Both the position numbers and the translations under genes were made by a program. This document shows positions 8,623 through 16,791 of a stretch of DNA of 64,000 nt, piece by piece (position 1 is the first letter of the stretch; every line of letters begins with the position of its first letter). The notes below the pieces were generated by a model. It had not been told where the DNA came from. It searched no databases and worked only from the letters and a program-made list of their open reading frames with translations. The DNA is taken from assembly GCA_051880615.1 (NCBI GenBank), contig JBJEOH010000004.1, forward strand, positions 8,910 through 72,909, read 5' to 3'. The DNA is from UBA7067 sp051880615. GTDB lineage: Bacteria > Bacillota > Clostridia > Oscillospirales > Acutalibacteraceae.

Positions 8623-9534
8623 TTACGGAAGTGTTTTACCGGTCGCGGTGTATACTTCATACCACTGTTTCCTTGTAAGTGTTATATCTGCTCCCAGTGC
8701 AATCTCCCTGAGTCTGTTAGTTTTTGTTGTGCCCGAAATTATCTGCATATTTGCTGGGTGTCGAAGAACCCATGCGCTTACTACGGTATTTTTCGTAACT
8801 CCGTAAATGTCAGCTAATTCCTGAAGGCATTTGTTAAGGCGAGGAAACTTATCGTTATCAACAAATACACCCTCAAAAAATCCGTACTGAAACGGTGACC
8901 ACGCCTGTATTGTTATATCGTTCAAACGACAGTAGTCAAGTATCATTCCGTCACGGTCAACAGCTTCCGGCTTTGTCATATTTTCATTTAATGCAAAGTC
9001 TATCATACCGGTAAACATTGGTCCGAATTGAAGCTGATTTGCAATTATCGGAGCTTTGACATATTTTCTGAGCAGTTCAAGCTGCATTGAATTCATATTG
9101 CTGACGCCAAAGGATTTTACCTTACCAGCCGAGTAAAGCCGTTCAAAGGTTTGTGCGATTTCGTCGGGCTCAAAAAGTGCGTCAGGACGGTGAAGCAAAA
9201 GACAGTCAAGGCTGTCGATATTAAGTCTGTTCAGGCTTTGCTCTACGCATTTTAATATATGCTCTCTTGAAAAATCGTAATATCCTCGTCTTATTCCGCA
9301 TTTTGATTGAATAAAAATCTTATCCCTCTTTGACGGATTCCTCAGCATATATTCGCCGAAGATTCTTTCACATTCTCCGTCACCGTAAATATCTGCATGG
9401 TCAAAGTGATTTATGCCATATTCACACGCCGCGTCAATAAGAGAAAATGCTTCGCCGCGGCTCATCTGATTAATTCGCATACACCCCATTACAACCGACG
9501 AAACGCTTTTGCCGCCAAAGTTAATATATTTCAT
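8623..9534 (-). CDS. Aldo/keto reductase (YdhF-like)
   Basis: This is a 303-residue NAD(P)H-dependent oxidoreductase with the (beta/alpha)8 AKR fold. Catalytic residues are visible: D48 and Y50 (HADIYGDG), K78 (IQSKCGI) and H115 (LLLHRPD). The cofactor-loop region follows the family (GVSNMNS, QLQFGP, ISGTTKTNRL near the end). It most resembles the E. coli YdhF branch. The natural substrate is unknown. It is separated by 18 bases from the CLC gene upstream and could be cotranscribed with it. AGGGAGG precedes the ATG. Confidence 0.92.
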   Translation of the reverse strand: MKYINFGGKSVSSVVMGCMRINQMSRGEAFSLIDAACEYGINHFDHADIYGDGECERIFGEYMLRNPSKRDKIFIQSKCGIRRGYYDFSREHILKCVEQSLNRLNIDSLDCLLLHRPDALFEPDEIAQTFERLYSAGKVKSFGVSNMNSMQLELLRKYVKAPIIANQLQFGPMFTGMIDFALNENMTKPEAVDRDGMILDYCRLNDITIQAWSPFQYGFFEGVFVDNDKFPRLNKCLQELADIYGVTKNTVVSAWVLRHPANMQIISGTTKTNRLREIALGADITLTRKQWYEVYTATGKTLP

Positions 9535-9552
9535 TGCAATAGCCTCCCTAAA

Positions 9553-10815
9553 TTACTTTGTGTTGATATTAATAAGCTCTGCTCTGAGCTTTGAATACAT
9601 AATTTTCTGACTGCTGTAAAGTCCGTAATAGCCCGAAAGCATATAGCTGACAGCACAGGCTATGACAAAATAAAGTATTCCCTGCGCACCGAAAATTTCA
9701 ACACTCAGAACAAGTGACGCTATCGGGCAGTTTGTAACTCCGCAGAAAAGAGAAATCAACCCGATTGCGGCGGCAAAGCTTACATCAGCACCCAGCAGAG
9801 TACCGACTAATCCGCCGAGCGTTGCGCCGATGAAAAAGGTAGGAACTATCTCACCACCCTTGTAGCCGCTGCTGATTGTTATGACGGTAAATATTAGCTT
9901 AAGCGCGAACGCCTCAGGTAGCACCTGCCCCAGATTAACAGCACGCTCAATAACACTAACACCAATACCGTTATAATCTCTTGTATTCAAAATAAGCGTC
10001 AGTAAAATTATAACACAGCCGCCGACTATAGCGCGGATATACTGATTTTTCAGATAACGCATCGCATATCGGTGAGCTGTTTTCATTACAAAACAGAACA
10101 CAATGCTAACACCTGCGCACACTGCGGCTATCGCAACAACCTGAAGTGCAGGGATAATGTTAAAGTCCGGCACTGACATAATTTTGAGCGCAAACGGCTC
10201 AACCCCGAAAAACGACGACACACTGACCGCGATGACAGACGAAAATACGCACGGTAGAAAGCCTGCGTAATACATAACGCCTACGCTTGTAACCTCCATA
10301 GCCATAATTGAAGCTGTAACAGGTGTACCGAATAGCGCTGAAAAAACCGCGCTCATACCGCACATTATCGCAATGTTTTCGTCCTTTTGCTTCATCTTAA
10401 GCTGAGTTCCGATTTTTGCGCCGAGCGTACCGCCAAGCTGCAAAGCCGCTCCCTCGCGGCCTGCCGAACCGCCAAACAGATGTGTGATAACCGTGCTTAC
10501 AAAAATAAGCGGAGCTAAAATAATCGGAACACCGTTTCCCGTTCTTACGGAATTAATAATATTATTTGTGCCCACGCTTTCGTCCATTTTGCAAACCTGA
10601 TATAAAAAGACTATCACAACACCGCCGATTGGCAAAAGATAAAGCAGCCATGAATAAGTGTTGAATAAGCCGCTTACAAATCCAACGCTTTTATCAAACG
10701 CCGCACCGATAAGTCCACCGATAACGCCGCACAACGCAGCCACCATTATCCATTTTAAAAAAGCAAGAGAGAAATCCCTGACTGTAAATGCGTGCTTTTT
10801 CAAGTTAAGGTTCAT
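9553..10815 (-). CDS. CLC-family anion transporter, fluoride-type (CLC-F) candidate
   Basis: The protein has 420 residues from the ATG at 10815 (AGGTGA 6 bases upstream); an upstream in-frame start at 10923 would add 36 residues that overlap a terminator and is unlikely. It has about ten membrane helices with the CLC signatures: GGSAGREGAALQLGG carrying the gating glutamate, and GYKGGEIVPTFFIGATLGG. Two positions point to the fluoride-exporting clade: the GSGIP serine region reads GTNNII, and GREGP reads GREGA. Those changes are characteristic of CLC-F proteins, which expel fluoride in exchange for protons. I see no fluoride riboswitch in the 120-base leader. An ordinary chloride/proton exchanger remains possible. 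Confidence 0.88.
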   Translation of the reverse strand: MNLNLKKHAFTVRDFSLAFLKWIMVAALCGVIGGLIGAAFDKSVGFVSGLFNTYSWLLYLLPIGGVVIVFLYQVCKMDESVGTNNIINSVRTGNGVPIILAPLIFVSTVITHLFGGSAGREGAALQLGGTLGAKIGTQLKMKQKDENIAIMCGMSAVFSALFGTPVTASIMAMEVTSVGVMYYAGFLPCVFSSVIAVSVSSFFGVEPFALKIMSVPDFNIIPALQVVAIAAVCAGVSIVFCFVMKTAHRYAMRYLKNQYIRAIVGGCVIILLTLILNTRDYNGIGVSVIERAVNLGQVLPEAFALKLIFTVITISSGYKGGEIVPTFFIGATLGGLVGTLLGADVSFAAAIGLISLFCGVTNCPIASLVLSVEIFGAQGILYFVIACAVSYMLSGYYGLYSSQKIMYSKLRAELININTK

Positions 10816-10883
10816 TATAATCACCTGTATTATTTTAGCATTACAATATGGCTTTTTCAAGGTCTGAACAGCAAACAGCTTTG

Positions 10884-10925
10884 CAAACACAAAAGCACCG
10901 CACATACAAGCTGTGCGGTGCAAAA
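10884..10925 (-). terminator. Terminator of the metY to HAD operon
   Basis: GCACCGCACA and TGTGCGGTGC (10895-10904 and 10912-10921) make a perfect 10-base stem with a 7-base loop. TTTTGTGTTTG follows on the minus strand, 18 bases past the HAD gene stop. Confidence 0.85.
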
Positions 10926-10938
10926 TTGAACTTTCGTT

Positions 10939-11580
10939 TTAACAATCGAAAATACTTTTAATGTCAAGCAGACTGTCAACAACAGGTGCGCCTGTCTGCT
11001 GCAAATCCTTTCGGCTCTGGTGTCCTGCCGTAAGCAATATGCACTGTGCGCCGAGCGCCCTCGAAACCTCAAAATCCTGCACACAGTCGCCGATCACGAG
11101 AATTTCATCGCTGCTTTTGCAGTGCCTTTTTGCAATATCCTCGGCTCTTTTGACCTTGCTGTGGACATAATGGTCGTCAGCGCCGGAAATCAAATCAAAA
11201 TAATCGTACAAGCCATATCGCTTAGTTCCCTGCTCAATTACGCTCTGCTGAGAGCCTGAAATGATAGCTTGAAAGCTGCCAAGGCGCGAAAAATAGCTGA
11301 GTAGATCCTCTGCGCCGTCCATTACAGGGTTTGCGGCGATATACTTTTCGTATCCGATATCAAACTCATTTGCTATAATTTCAAACGGTATTTCGTTCAA
11401 ATCGAAAAGATGCTCGTAGAATTTTGAGATAGGCGTATCAATATAGCTTTTATACTGCTCAAGATTAATGCACGGCATATCTCTTTTCCTGAGCATATCG
11501 TTGACCGATTCAAGAGCCGCGCCAACATCGTCAATCAGCGTGCCGTTATAGTCCCAGAAAACACAGGAGGGTTTCATCAT
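10939..11580 (-). CDS. HAD-family phosphatase
   Basis: This is a 213-residue HAD hydrolase with a helical cap of the phosphoglycolate-phosphatase type. Motif I is DYNGTL: the nucleophile Asp is kept, but the usual second Asp is Asn, as in a known WDWNGTL/WDYNGTL subgroup. Motif II is IISGSQ, the lysine is near SKVKRAED, and motif III is GDCVQDFEVS. It begins 2 bases after the gamma subunit stop of the 2-oxoacid oxidoreductase, so it is probably the last gene of that operon. The substrate cannot be told; small phosphate esters such as phosphoglycolate are typical of the family. Confidence 0.85.
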   Translation of the reverse strand: MMKPSCVFWDYNGTLIDDVGAALESVNDMLRKRDMPCINLEQYKSYIDTPISKFYEHLFDLNEIPFEIIANEFDIGYEKYIAANPVMDGAEDLLSYFSRLGSFQAIISGSQQSVIEQGTKRYGLYDYFDLISGADDHYVHSKVKRAEDIAKRHCKSSDEILVIGDCVQDFEVSRALGAQCILLTAGHQSRKDLQQTGAPVVDSLLDIKSIFDC

Positions 11581-11581
11581 C

Positions 11582-12118
11582 TTATTGCTCCATACCGAGC
11601 TTTATAGCCTTTTTGTTGGCGTCAAGCATATGAGCCTTTCTTGCAGGAACACACTTTTCAATAGCCTTGTAAAGTGACTCCTCACTGCAAAAGCCGGTTT
11701 CCTTAAAGAGCTTTCCGACAAGAATGATGTTTGCAAGACCCTTAAGCCCCTGCTCCTCGGCAAGCTTTGTTGCAGGAACATAATATACATTTATATCGTC
11801 ACGCTCAACCTTTTTGTCGATAAGGAAGCTGTCAACAACAACAGTGCCGCCGGGCTTAACAGTGTTGATGAATTTATCAAATGACGGCAAATTCATAGCA
11901 ATAAGTGTATCAGGAGCTGTTACAAGCGGAGAGCCTATTGCCTTATCGGATATACACACGCTGCAGTTAGCAGTACCGCCGCGCATCTCGGGACCGTATG
12001 ACGGAAGCCACGAAATTTCCTTTTCGTCAAAAAGTCCGCCGTAGGCTATTACTTTGCCTGCAAAAAGTATACCCTGTCCGCCAAAGCCGGCAAGAATCAT
12101 ATTATAATTTTTGCTCAT
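11582..12118 (-). CDS. 2-oxoacid:ferredoxin oxidoreductase, gamma subunit
   Basis: The 178-residue protein is the gamma subunit of a four-subunit oxidoreductase that converts a 2-oxoacid, CoA and oxidised ferredoxin to acyl-CoA, CO2 and reduced ferredoxin. It starts with GFGGQGILFAGK and has SYGPEMRGGTANCSV, both standard for this subunit. It overlaps the beta gene by ATGA (12118-12115), which suggests translational coupling. The complex could be the 2-oxoglutarate (Kor) or branched-chain 2-oxoisovalerate (Vor) type; sequence alone does not decide it. Confidence 0.93.
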   Translation of the reverse strand: MSKNYNMILAGFGGQGILFAGKVIAYGGLFDEKEISWLPSYGPEMRGGTANCSVCISDKAIGSPLVTAPDTLIAMNLPSFDKFINTVKPGGTVVVDSFLIDKKVERDDINVYYVPATKLAEEQGLKGLANIILVGKLFKETGFCSEESLYKAIEKCVPARKAHMLDANKKAIKLGMEQ

Positions 12119-12870
12119 TTCAGTCTGTCCCCTTTCTCGCCGTCCTTATATACTCCGAGCGGATAATACGGAATCATTTTTTCTCTGAGCCAGTCAAGCG
12201 CCTCAACAGGAGATAATCCCCAGTTTGTCGGGCAGGTTGACAAAACCTCAACTATTGAGAAACCCTTTTTGTCTATCTGATTCTGGAAAGCCTTTTTAAT
12301 AGCCTTTTTGGCTGTGTTTACATTCTTTACGCAATCAACTGCAACACGCTGAGCAAGCGCAACACCGTCAAGAGTTGAGAGCATCTCACATACTCTTACC
12401 GGGTAGCCTGCAGTATTGACATCACGACCGTACGGAGTTGTCTGAGTGACCTGACCCGGAAGTGATGTTGGAGCCATCTGACCGCCAGTCATACCGTAGA
12501 TTGTGTTGTTTACAAAAATCACGGTGATGTTCTCGCCTCTTGTTGCGGCGTGAACTGTTTCAGCCGTACCGATTGCAGCAAGGTCGCCGTCGCCCTGATA
12601 TGTAAAAATCACATTGTCGGGCTTTGCTCTTTTAAGTCCCGTTGCAACAGCCGGCGCTCTACCGTGGGGAGCCTCAACCATATCGCAGTTAAAATAATCA
12701 TAGTTCATAACGGCACAGCCAACCGGTGAAACACCGACTGTCTTGCCCTCAACGCCCAATTCATCTATAACCTCGGCAACAAGGCGGTGAATAATGCCGT
12801 GCGTACAGCCGGGGCAATAGTGGAACGGTGCGTCTGTAAGTGCGTGCGGCTTTTCAAATACAACTGCCAT
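12115..12870 (-). CDS. 2-oxoacid:ferredoxin oxidoreductase, beta subunit (TPP-binding)
   Basis: This 251-residue subunit carries the thiamine pyrophosphate site: GDGDLAAIGTAETVHAA followed by NNTIYGMTGGQ is the GDG...N(N) motif that binds TPP and Mg2+. CPGCTHG near the N-terminus is the expected entry motif. There is no C-terminal Fe-S domain, as usual in the four-subunit enzymes where the delta ferredoxin carries the clusters. Its ATG overlaps the alpha stop by one base, and its stop overlaps the gamma start by four. Confidence 0.93.
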   Translation of the reverse strand: MAVVFEKPHALTDAPFHYCPGCTHGIIHRLVAEVIDELGVEGKTVGVSPVGCAVMNYDYFNCDMVEAPHGRAPAVATGLKRAKPDNVIFTYQGDGDLAAIGTAETVHAATRGENITVIFVNNTIYGMTGGQMAPTSLPGQVTQTTPYGRDVNTAGYPVRVCEMLSTLDGVALAQRVAVDCVKNVNTAKKAIKKAFQNQIDKKGFSIVEVLSTCPTNWGLSPVEALDWLREKMIPYYPLGVYKDGEKGDRLK

Positions 12871-13931
12871 TATTGTTCGCCTCCAAGCTTAATTATTTCT
12901 TGTAAAACTTCATCCGGTGTCGGAATAATACCGCCCGTTCTGCCATAGAAGGAAACAGGCTTTGAACAGTTGATTGCGAGTCTTACATCGTCAACCATCT
13001 GACCCATTGACATTTCAACGCATAAAAATGCCTTTGCGTGCTGCGCCGCTTTGCTGATAACATCGGTCGGGAACGGCCAAAGTGTTATCGGACGGATAAG
13101 ACCAGCTTTTATGCCCTGTGCTCTTGCCGCGTCAACTGCACTGTGTGATACTCTTGCAGACGCACCGTATGCAACTACAATGATGTCGGCGTCGTCTGTG
13201 AGGTATTCCTCAGCCATCTGCTCATTCTGCTTTATTATCTCATATCTTTCAAATCTATCCTTTACAAGCTTTTCAAGCGCCTGCGGTGTGAGATAGAGTG
13301 AATTTATTATATTGTGTTCTCTTTTGTTCTGATGACCGTTTGTAGCCCACGGCTTTTCGGGAAGCTCAAGATTGCTGCCGTCGGGAATTTCAACCGGCTC
13401 CATCATCTGACCGAGCATACCGTCGGCTAAAATCATAGCAGGCATTCTGTACTTATCGCCCAGATCAAACGCCTTGCCGACAAGGTTTACCATTTCCTGA
13501 ACTGTTGCAGGAGCGAATACGAGAATCTGAAAATCGCCGTGACCCGTTGCCTTGGTAGCCTGCCAGTAGTCAGCCTGTGACGGCTGTATTCCGCCAAGAC
13601 CCGGACCGCCGCGCTGTACATTGATGATGAGTGCGGGAACATCTGAACCAGCCATATAAGAAATAGCCTCTGTTTTAAGGCTTATTCCCGGTGAGCTTGA
13701 TGATGTCATTGCTCTGCAGCCTGCGCTGGCACAGCCTAAAACCATATTTGCAGCCGCAAGCTCAGACTCAGCCTGAAGATATGTACCGCCGACCTTAGGC
13801 ATTTTCTTTGACATATAGGCGGCAAGCTCTGTCTGAGGAGTTATAGGATAACCGAAGAAATGGCGGCAGCCAGCCTGTATGGCGGCTTCGGCAAGAGCTT
13901 CGTTACCCTTCATTAAAAATCTTTCTGCCAT
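12870..13931 (-). CDS. vorB: 2-oxoacid:ferredoxin oxidoreductase, alpha subunit
   Basis: The 353-residue subunit corresponds to the VorB/KorA class. It has GNEALAEAAIQAGCRHFFGYPITPQTE with the YPITP motif, and the SSSSPGISLKTEAISYM stretch. It pairs with the beta subunit to form the active site for pyruvate-like 2-oxoacids longer than pyruvate. The start has GAAAGGAAAGG a few bases upstream. Close resemblance to proteins usually named 3-methyl-2-oxobutanoate dehydrogenase subunit VorB motivates the symbol, but 2-oxoglutarate specificity is equally possible. Confidence 0.92.
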   Translation of the reverse strand: MAERFLMKGNEALAEAAIQAGCRHFFGYPITPQTELAAYMSKKMPKVGGTYLQAESELAAANMVLGCASAGCRAMTSSSSPGISLKTEAISYMAGSDVPALIINVQRGGPGLGGIQPSQADYWQATKATGHGDFQILVFAPATVQEMVNLVGKAFDLGDKYRMPAMILADGMLGQMMEPVEIPDGSNLELPEKPWATNGHQNKREHNIINSLYLTPQALEKLVKDRFERYEIIKQNEQMAEEYLTDDADIIVVAYGASARVSHSAVDAARAQGIKAGLIRPITLWPFPTDVISKAAQHAKAFLCVEMSMGQMVDDVRLAINCSKPVSFYGRTGGIIPTPDEVLQEIIKLGGEQ

Positions 13932-14003
13932 TGTAACCTTTCCTTTCGTATAGAGTATCTGAAAACATAAAAAATGATTTCGGTTTTTCCAGATACAACC
14001 GGA

Positions 14004-14210
14004 TTATCTTTCAACAGTTATTGCAAGATCGGGGCACATTGTAGCGCAAGCCTTGCAGCCTATACATTCCTCCTCGTTAATAAGAGAAGCGGGATGATAG
14101 CCCTTGGCGTTGATTACATCAAGCTTAAGCGCAATGATATGCTTCGGACATGAGTTCACACAAAGCTCACAGCCCTTGCAAAGGTTTTCATTTACGGTTA
14201 TTTTTGCCAT
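14004..14210 (-). CDS. Ferredoxin-type delta subunit, two [4Fe-4S] clusters
   Basis: This 68-residue protein has two CxxCxxCxxxCP motifs: CKGCELCVNSCPKH and CIGCKACATMCPDL. It is the electron-carrying delta subunit of the 2-oxoacid oxidoreductase, passing electrons from the TPP intermediate to free ferredoxin. It begins 34 bases after the MinD-like ATPase gene and 72 bases before alpha, all on the same strand. AGGAGG stands 6 bases before its start. Confidence 0.93.
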   Translation of the reverse strand: MAKITVNENLCKGCELCVNSCPKHIIALKLDVINAKGYHPASLINEEECIGCKACATMCPDLAITVER

Positions 14211-14244
14211 AACACTTTACCTCCTATCACTTTTATTTTATTTT

Positions 14245-14907
14245 TCAAAACGGAGGCTTAACTATTTGCTCTACCTTGTAAAGGCGGTCCAAGTTAAGTT
14301 CGCTGAAAATTTCTGATTTAGCAGTTGTAAACGCAAGCGGCAGTTTTAACATATCAGCCGTTTCGTTTGCAAAGTCCATTGATGATAAAATATCATCTTT
14401 TGTTGTAAGGTGCTGAAGATGCGAGTTGTTGACAACAGCCGTGGCTTTTATCCTTGATGCTGCCTCAATCTCGTACAGAATTTCGGCACACTCCGAGGGT
14501 GTTGAGGTGAGGGAACGGAATTTATTTACAACATACAAAATGTCCTTATCGGGATGCGCGTTGATTTTTTTAGCATATCTGCCGAGTGCGTATGCTCCGG
14601 CATCGTCGCCGCCGACATCAACAACAACATAATCGTCACGGCTTTCAAATATTGAATCCATTGAAGCCGGAAGTGACGGATTGTCAAGGTTTGTTGAAAC
14701 AAACACCGGAGCAACTACCTTTATCCCCTTTTTCTCCAATATCTCTTTATAATCACCCGTTCGGAAATATGGATTAACAACATCAAGGTCGGCTATTGTC
14801 ACGCTTTTACCCATGCTTGCCAAATCAAGGGCAATATTGAGCGACAAATTTGTTTTGCCGCAGCCGTAATGCCCCAAAACTATTGTTAAATGTTTAAAAT
14901 CAATCAT
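14245..14907 (-). CDS. MinD/ParA-like P-loop ATPase of the 2-oxoacid oxidoreductase operon
   Basis: From the ATG at 14907 the protein has 220 residues; an upstream start at 14958 would lie inside metY. The P-loop reads GHYGCGKTN, followed by ADLDVVNPYFRTGD (Walker A' region) and VVVDVGGDDAGAYALG (Walker B). The GCGKTN form lacks the deviant KGG of classical ParA, so it is a distant member of the SIMIBI class. It lies 4 bases after metY and 34 before the ferredoxin gene. The same neighbour occurs beside this oxidoreductase in other clostridia as I recall. A role in Fe-S loading or assembly of the complex is inference; no partner is proven. Confidence 0.8.
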   Translation of the reverse strand: MIDFKHLTIVLGHYGCGKTNLSLNIALDLASMGKSVTIADLDVVNPYFRTGDYKEILEKKGIKVVAPVFVSTNLDNPSLPASMDSIFESRDDYVVVDVGGDDAGAYALGRYAKKINAHPDKDILYVVNKFRSLTSTPSECAEILYEIEAASRIKATAVVNNSHLQHLTTKDDILSSMDFANETADMLKLPLAFTTAKSEIFSELNLDRLYKVEQIVKPPF

Positions 14908-14911
14908 TAAA

Positions 14912-16183
14912 TCAAATCTTTTCCAAAGCCTGCTTGAAATCAGCAAGCAGGTCGTCAATATCTTCTATTCCGACAGACAGCCTGATCATATTCGGGCTTA
15001 TTCCGCACTCTTCAAGCTGTTCGTCTGTCATTTGCCTGTGGGTTGTGCTTGCAGGATGCAACACACTTGTTCTTGCATCGGCAACATGAACTACCATTGC
15101 CGCAAGCTTAAGCGATTCCATAAGCTTTTCGGCGGCTTTTCTTCCACCCTTTACGCCAAAAGAAACTACACCGCTGCTGCCGTTCGGCATATACTTCTGA
15201 GCGAGGCTATAATACTCATTATTCTCAAGTCCGGGGTAATTTACCCACTCGATTTTATCGTTGTCATTCAGAAATTTCGCAAGGGTGAGTGCATTCTCAC
15301 AGTGGCGCGGAACTCTAAGATGAAGTGTTTCAAGCCCGATATTGAGTAAAAATGCGTTCATCGGTGCAGCCTGCGCACCCATATCTCTCATAAGGTGTAC
15401 TCTTGCCTTAACGATATAAGCTGCATTGCCGAATGTTTCGGTATAAACAACACCGTGGTATGTTTCGTCCGGGGTCGTCAGCATTTCATATCCGCCTTTT
15501 ACCCAATCAAATTTACCGCTGTCAACAATTACTCCGCCGAGAGCGACAGCATGACCGTCCATATACTTTGTGGTTGAGTGAACAACTATATCTGCGCCGA
15601 AGTCAAACGGACGGCAGTTAATAGGCGTTGGGAAGGTGTTATCGACAATAAGCGGTACGCTGTGCGCGTGTGCACAACGAGCGTACATCTCAATATCAGT
15701 AACAACAAGCGAAGGATTTGCAAGGCTTTCAGTGAACACTGCTCTTGTGTTGTCCTTAAACGCTGCCATAATCTCCTCCTCTGTAGCAGAGGGATTCATA
15801 AATGTGAATTCAATGCCCAAATCACGCAGGGTTTTGTTGAACAAATTGAAAGTGCCGCCATATATTGCACTGGCACATACAACATGGTCGCCTGCCTTGC
15901 AGATATTTGTTATAGACATCATTGAAGCCGCCTGACCCGATGATGTAAGCATTGCGCCGACACCGCCTTCAAGCGCTGCAATTTTCTTTTCAACAGCGTC
16001 AAGCGTTGGGTTGGCAAGTCTTGTATAAAAAAAGCCATCAGCCTCAAGGTCAAAAAGCTTTCCCATTGTTTCGGCACTGTTATACTTATATGTTGTGCTT
16101 TGCACAATCGGTATTACACGCGGGTCGCCGTCATTCGGCTCATAGCAGCCCTGCACACATATTGTACTTATCTTTTTATCCAT
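14912..16183 (-). CDS. metY: O-acetylhomoserine sulfhydrylase
   Basis: The 423-residue PLP enzyme of the Cys/Met-metabolism family probably makes homocysteine from O-acetylhomoserine and sulfide, in the cytoplasm. Visible features are ISTICVQGCYEPNDGDPRV at the start, SSGQAASM, YGGT, VDNTFPTP with the PLP-contacting Asp, and the Schiff-base lysine in HSTTKYMDGH. The length is normal for MetY. GAGGATAAAATA precedes the ATG. No SAM riboswitch or T-box is visible in the 30-base leader, so it may be read with an upstream gene. It opens the run that continues into the oxidoreductase subunits. Confidence 0.93.
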   Translation of the reverse strand: MDKKISTICVQGCYEPNDGDPRVIPIVQSTTYKYNSAETMGKLFDLEADGFFYTRLANPTLDAVEKKIAALEGGVGAMLTSSGQAASMMSITNICKAGDHVVCASAIYGGTFNLFNKTLRDLGIEFTFMNPSATEEEIMAAFKDNTRAVFTESLANPSLVVTDIEMYARCAHAHSVPLIVDNTFPTPINCRPFDFGADIVVHSTTKYMDGHAVALGGVIVDSGKFDWVKGGYEMLTTPDETYHGVVYTETFGNAAYIVKARVHLMRDMGAQAAPMNAFLLNIGLETLHLRVPRHCENALTLAKFLNDNDKIEWVNYPGLENNEYYSLAQKYMPNGSSGVVSFGVKGGRKAAEKLMESLKLAAMVVHVADARTSVLHPASTTHRQMTDEQLEECGISPNMIRLSVGIEDIDDLLADFKQALEKI

Positions 16184-16213
16184 TATTTTATCCTCATTTC
16201 ATCTTTATTGTTT

Positions 16214-16723
16214 TTATGAAAAAAGACTCTTTATTGCTCCTGTAATAAAGTCAACGCCGCCTACAACAAGCGCAACAAGAAGAATAAACAGAACAACGGA
16301 AACTATTCTTACAGCTATACGCTTACCGGATGACATCTCCTCAAATTCTTCCGATTTCTCAGGATTTTCAGCTTCGGATTCCGTCTCTTCATCCTCAACA
16401 AATTCGTCGGGATTAGCAGCATTTATTCCAATCAGAAGCTCCATTGCCTTGTTATAATACGAATACGGCACTTCTATTCTGTATTTTGCACTGTCAAGAC
16501 CTGTGACCGCCTTAGCCGAGGCTTCTTTTTTTTCGGCTCTTGTTGCATACGGAATATCCGCATCCTCCAAAGCAGCAGTAATTCTGTCCTTTTCAATACC
16601 GAATGCACTTACTGTTGTAACCGGGCTTGAATTGCTTATATTTTTTGTCAGAACTTCCTTACAGCACGGGCAAGCTCTCTTATCATCATACAGTCTATGA
16701 CAGCGATTGCAGTAATATTTCAC
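16214..16723 (-). CDS. Zinc-ribbon protein with C-terminal membrane helix
   Basis: This 169-residue protein starts at a GTG with GAGGAGG 7 bases upstream. Its N-terminal ribbon has CNRC and CPCC pairs (about residues 5-21). A middle part, ITAALEDADIPYATRAEK to YRIEVPYSYYNKAMELLIG, resembles the DUF2007 fold (small alpha/beta domains with an effector-binding look). An acidic stretch and one membrane helix (VRIVSVVLFILLVALVVGGV) follow, leaving the N-terminal part in the cytoplasm. Function is unknown. It lies 30 bases before metY on the same strand and could be the first gene of that operon. Confidence 0.7.
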   Translation of the reverse strand: MKYYCNRCHRLYDDKRACPCCKEVLTKNISNSSPVTTVSAFGIEKDRITAALEDADIPYATRAEKKEASAKAVTGLDSAKYRIEVPYSYYNKAMELLIGINAANPDEFVEDEETESEAENPEKSEEFEEMSSGKRIAVRIVSVVLFILLVALVVGGVDFITGAIKSLFS

Positions 16724-16791
16724 TTGGTGACCTCCTCATTTTCAGCATAATACAAACATAATTATATCAGCATACATAACGCATTGCAAAT

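Noticed and set aside
10816..10938. Fluoride (crcB) riboswitch before the CLC gene
   Set aside because: The leader holds the upstream operon's terminator and a ribosome binding site, but none of the conserved crcB motif pieces.
16184..16213. SAM riboswitch or T-box before metY
   Set aside because: The gap is only 30 bases, too short for either.
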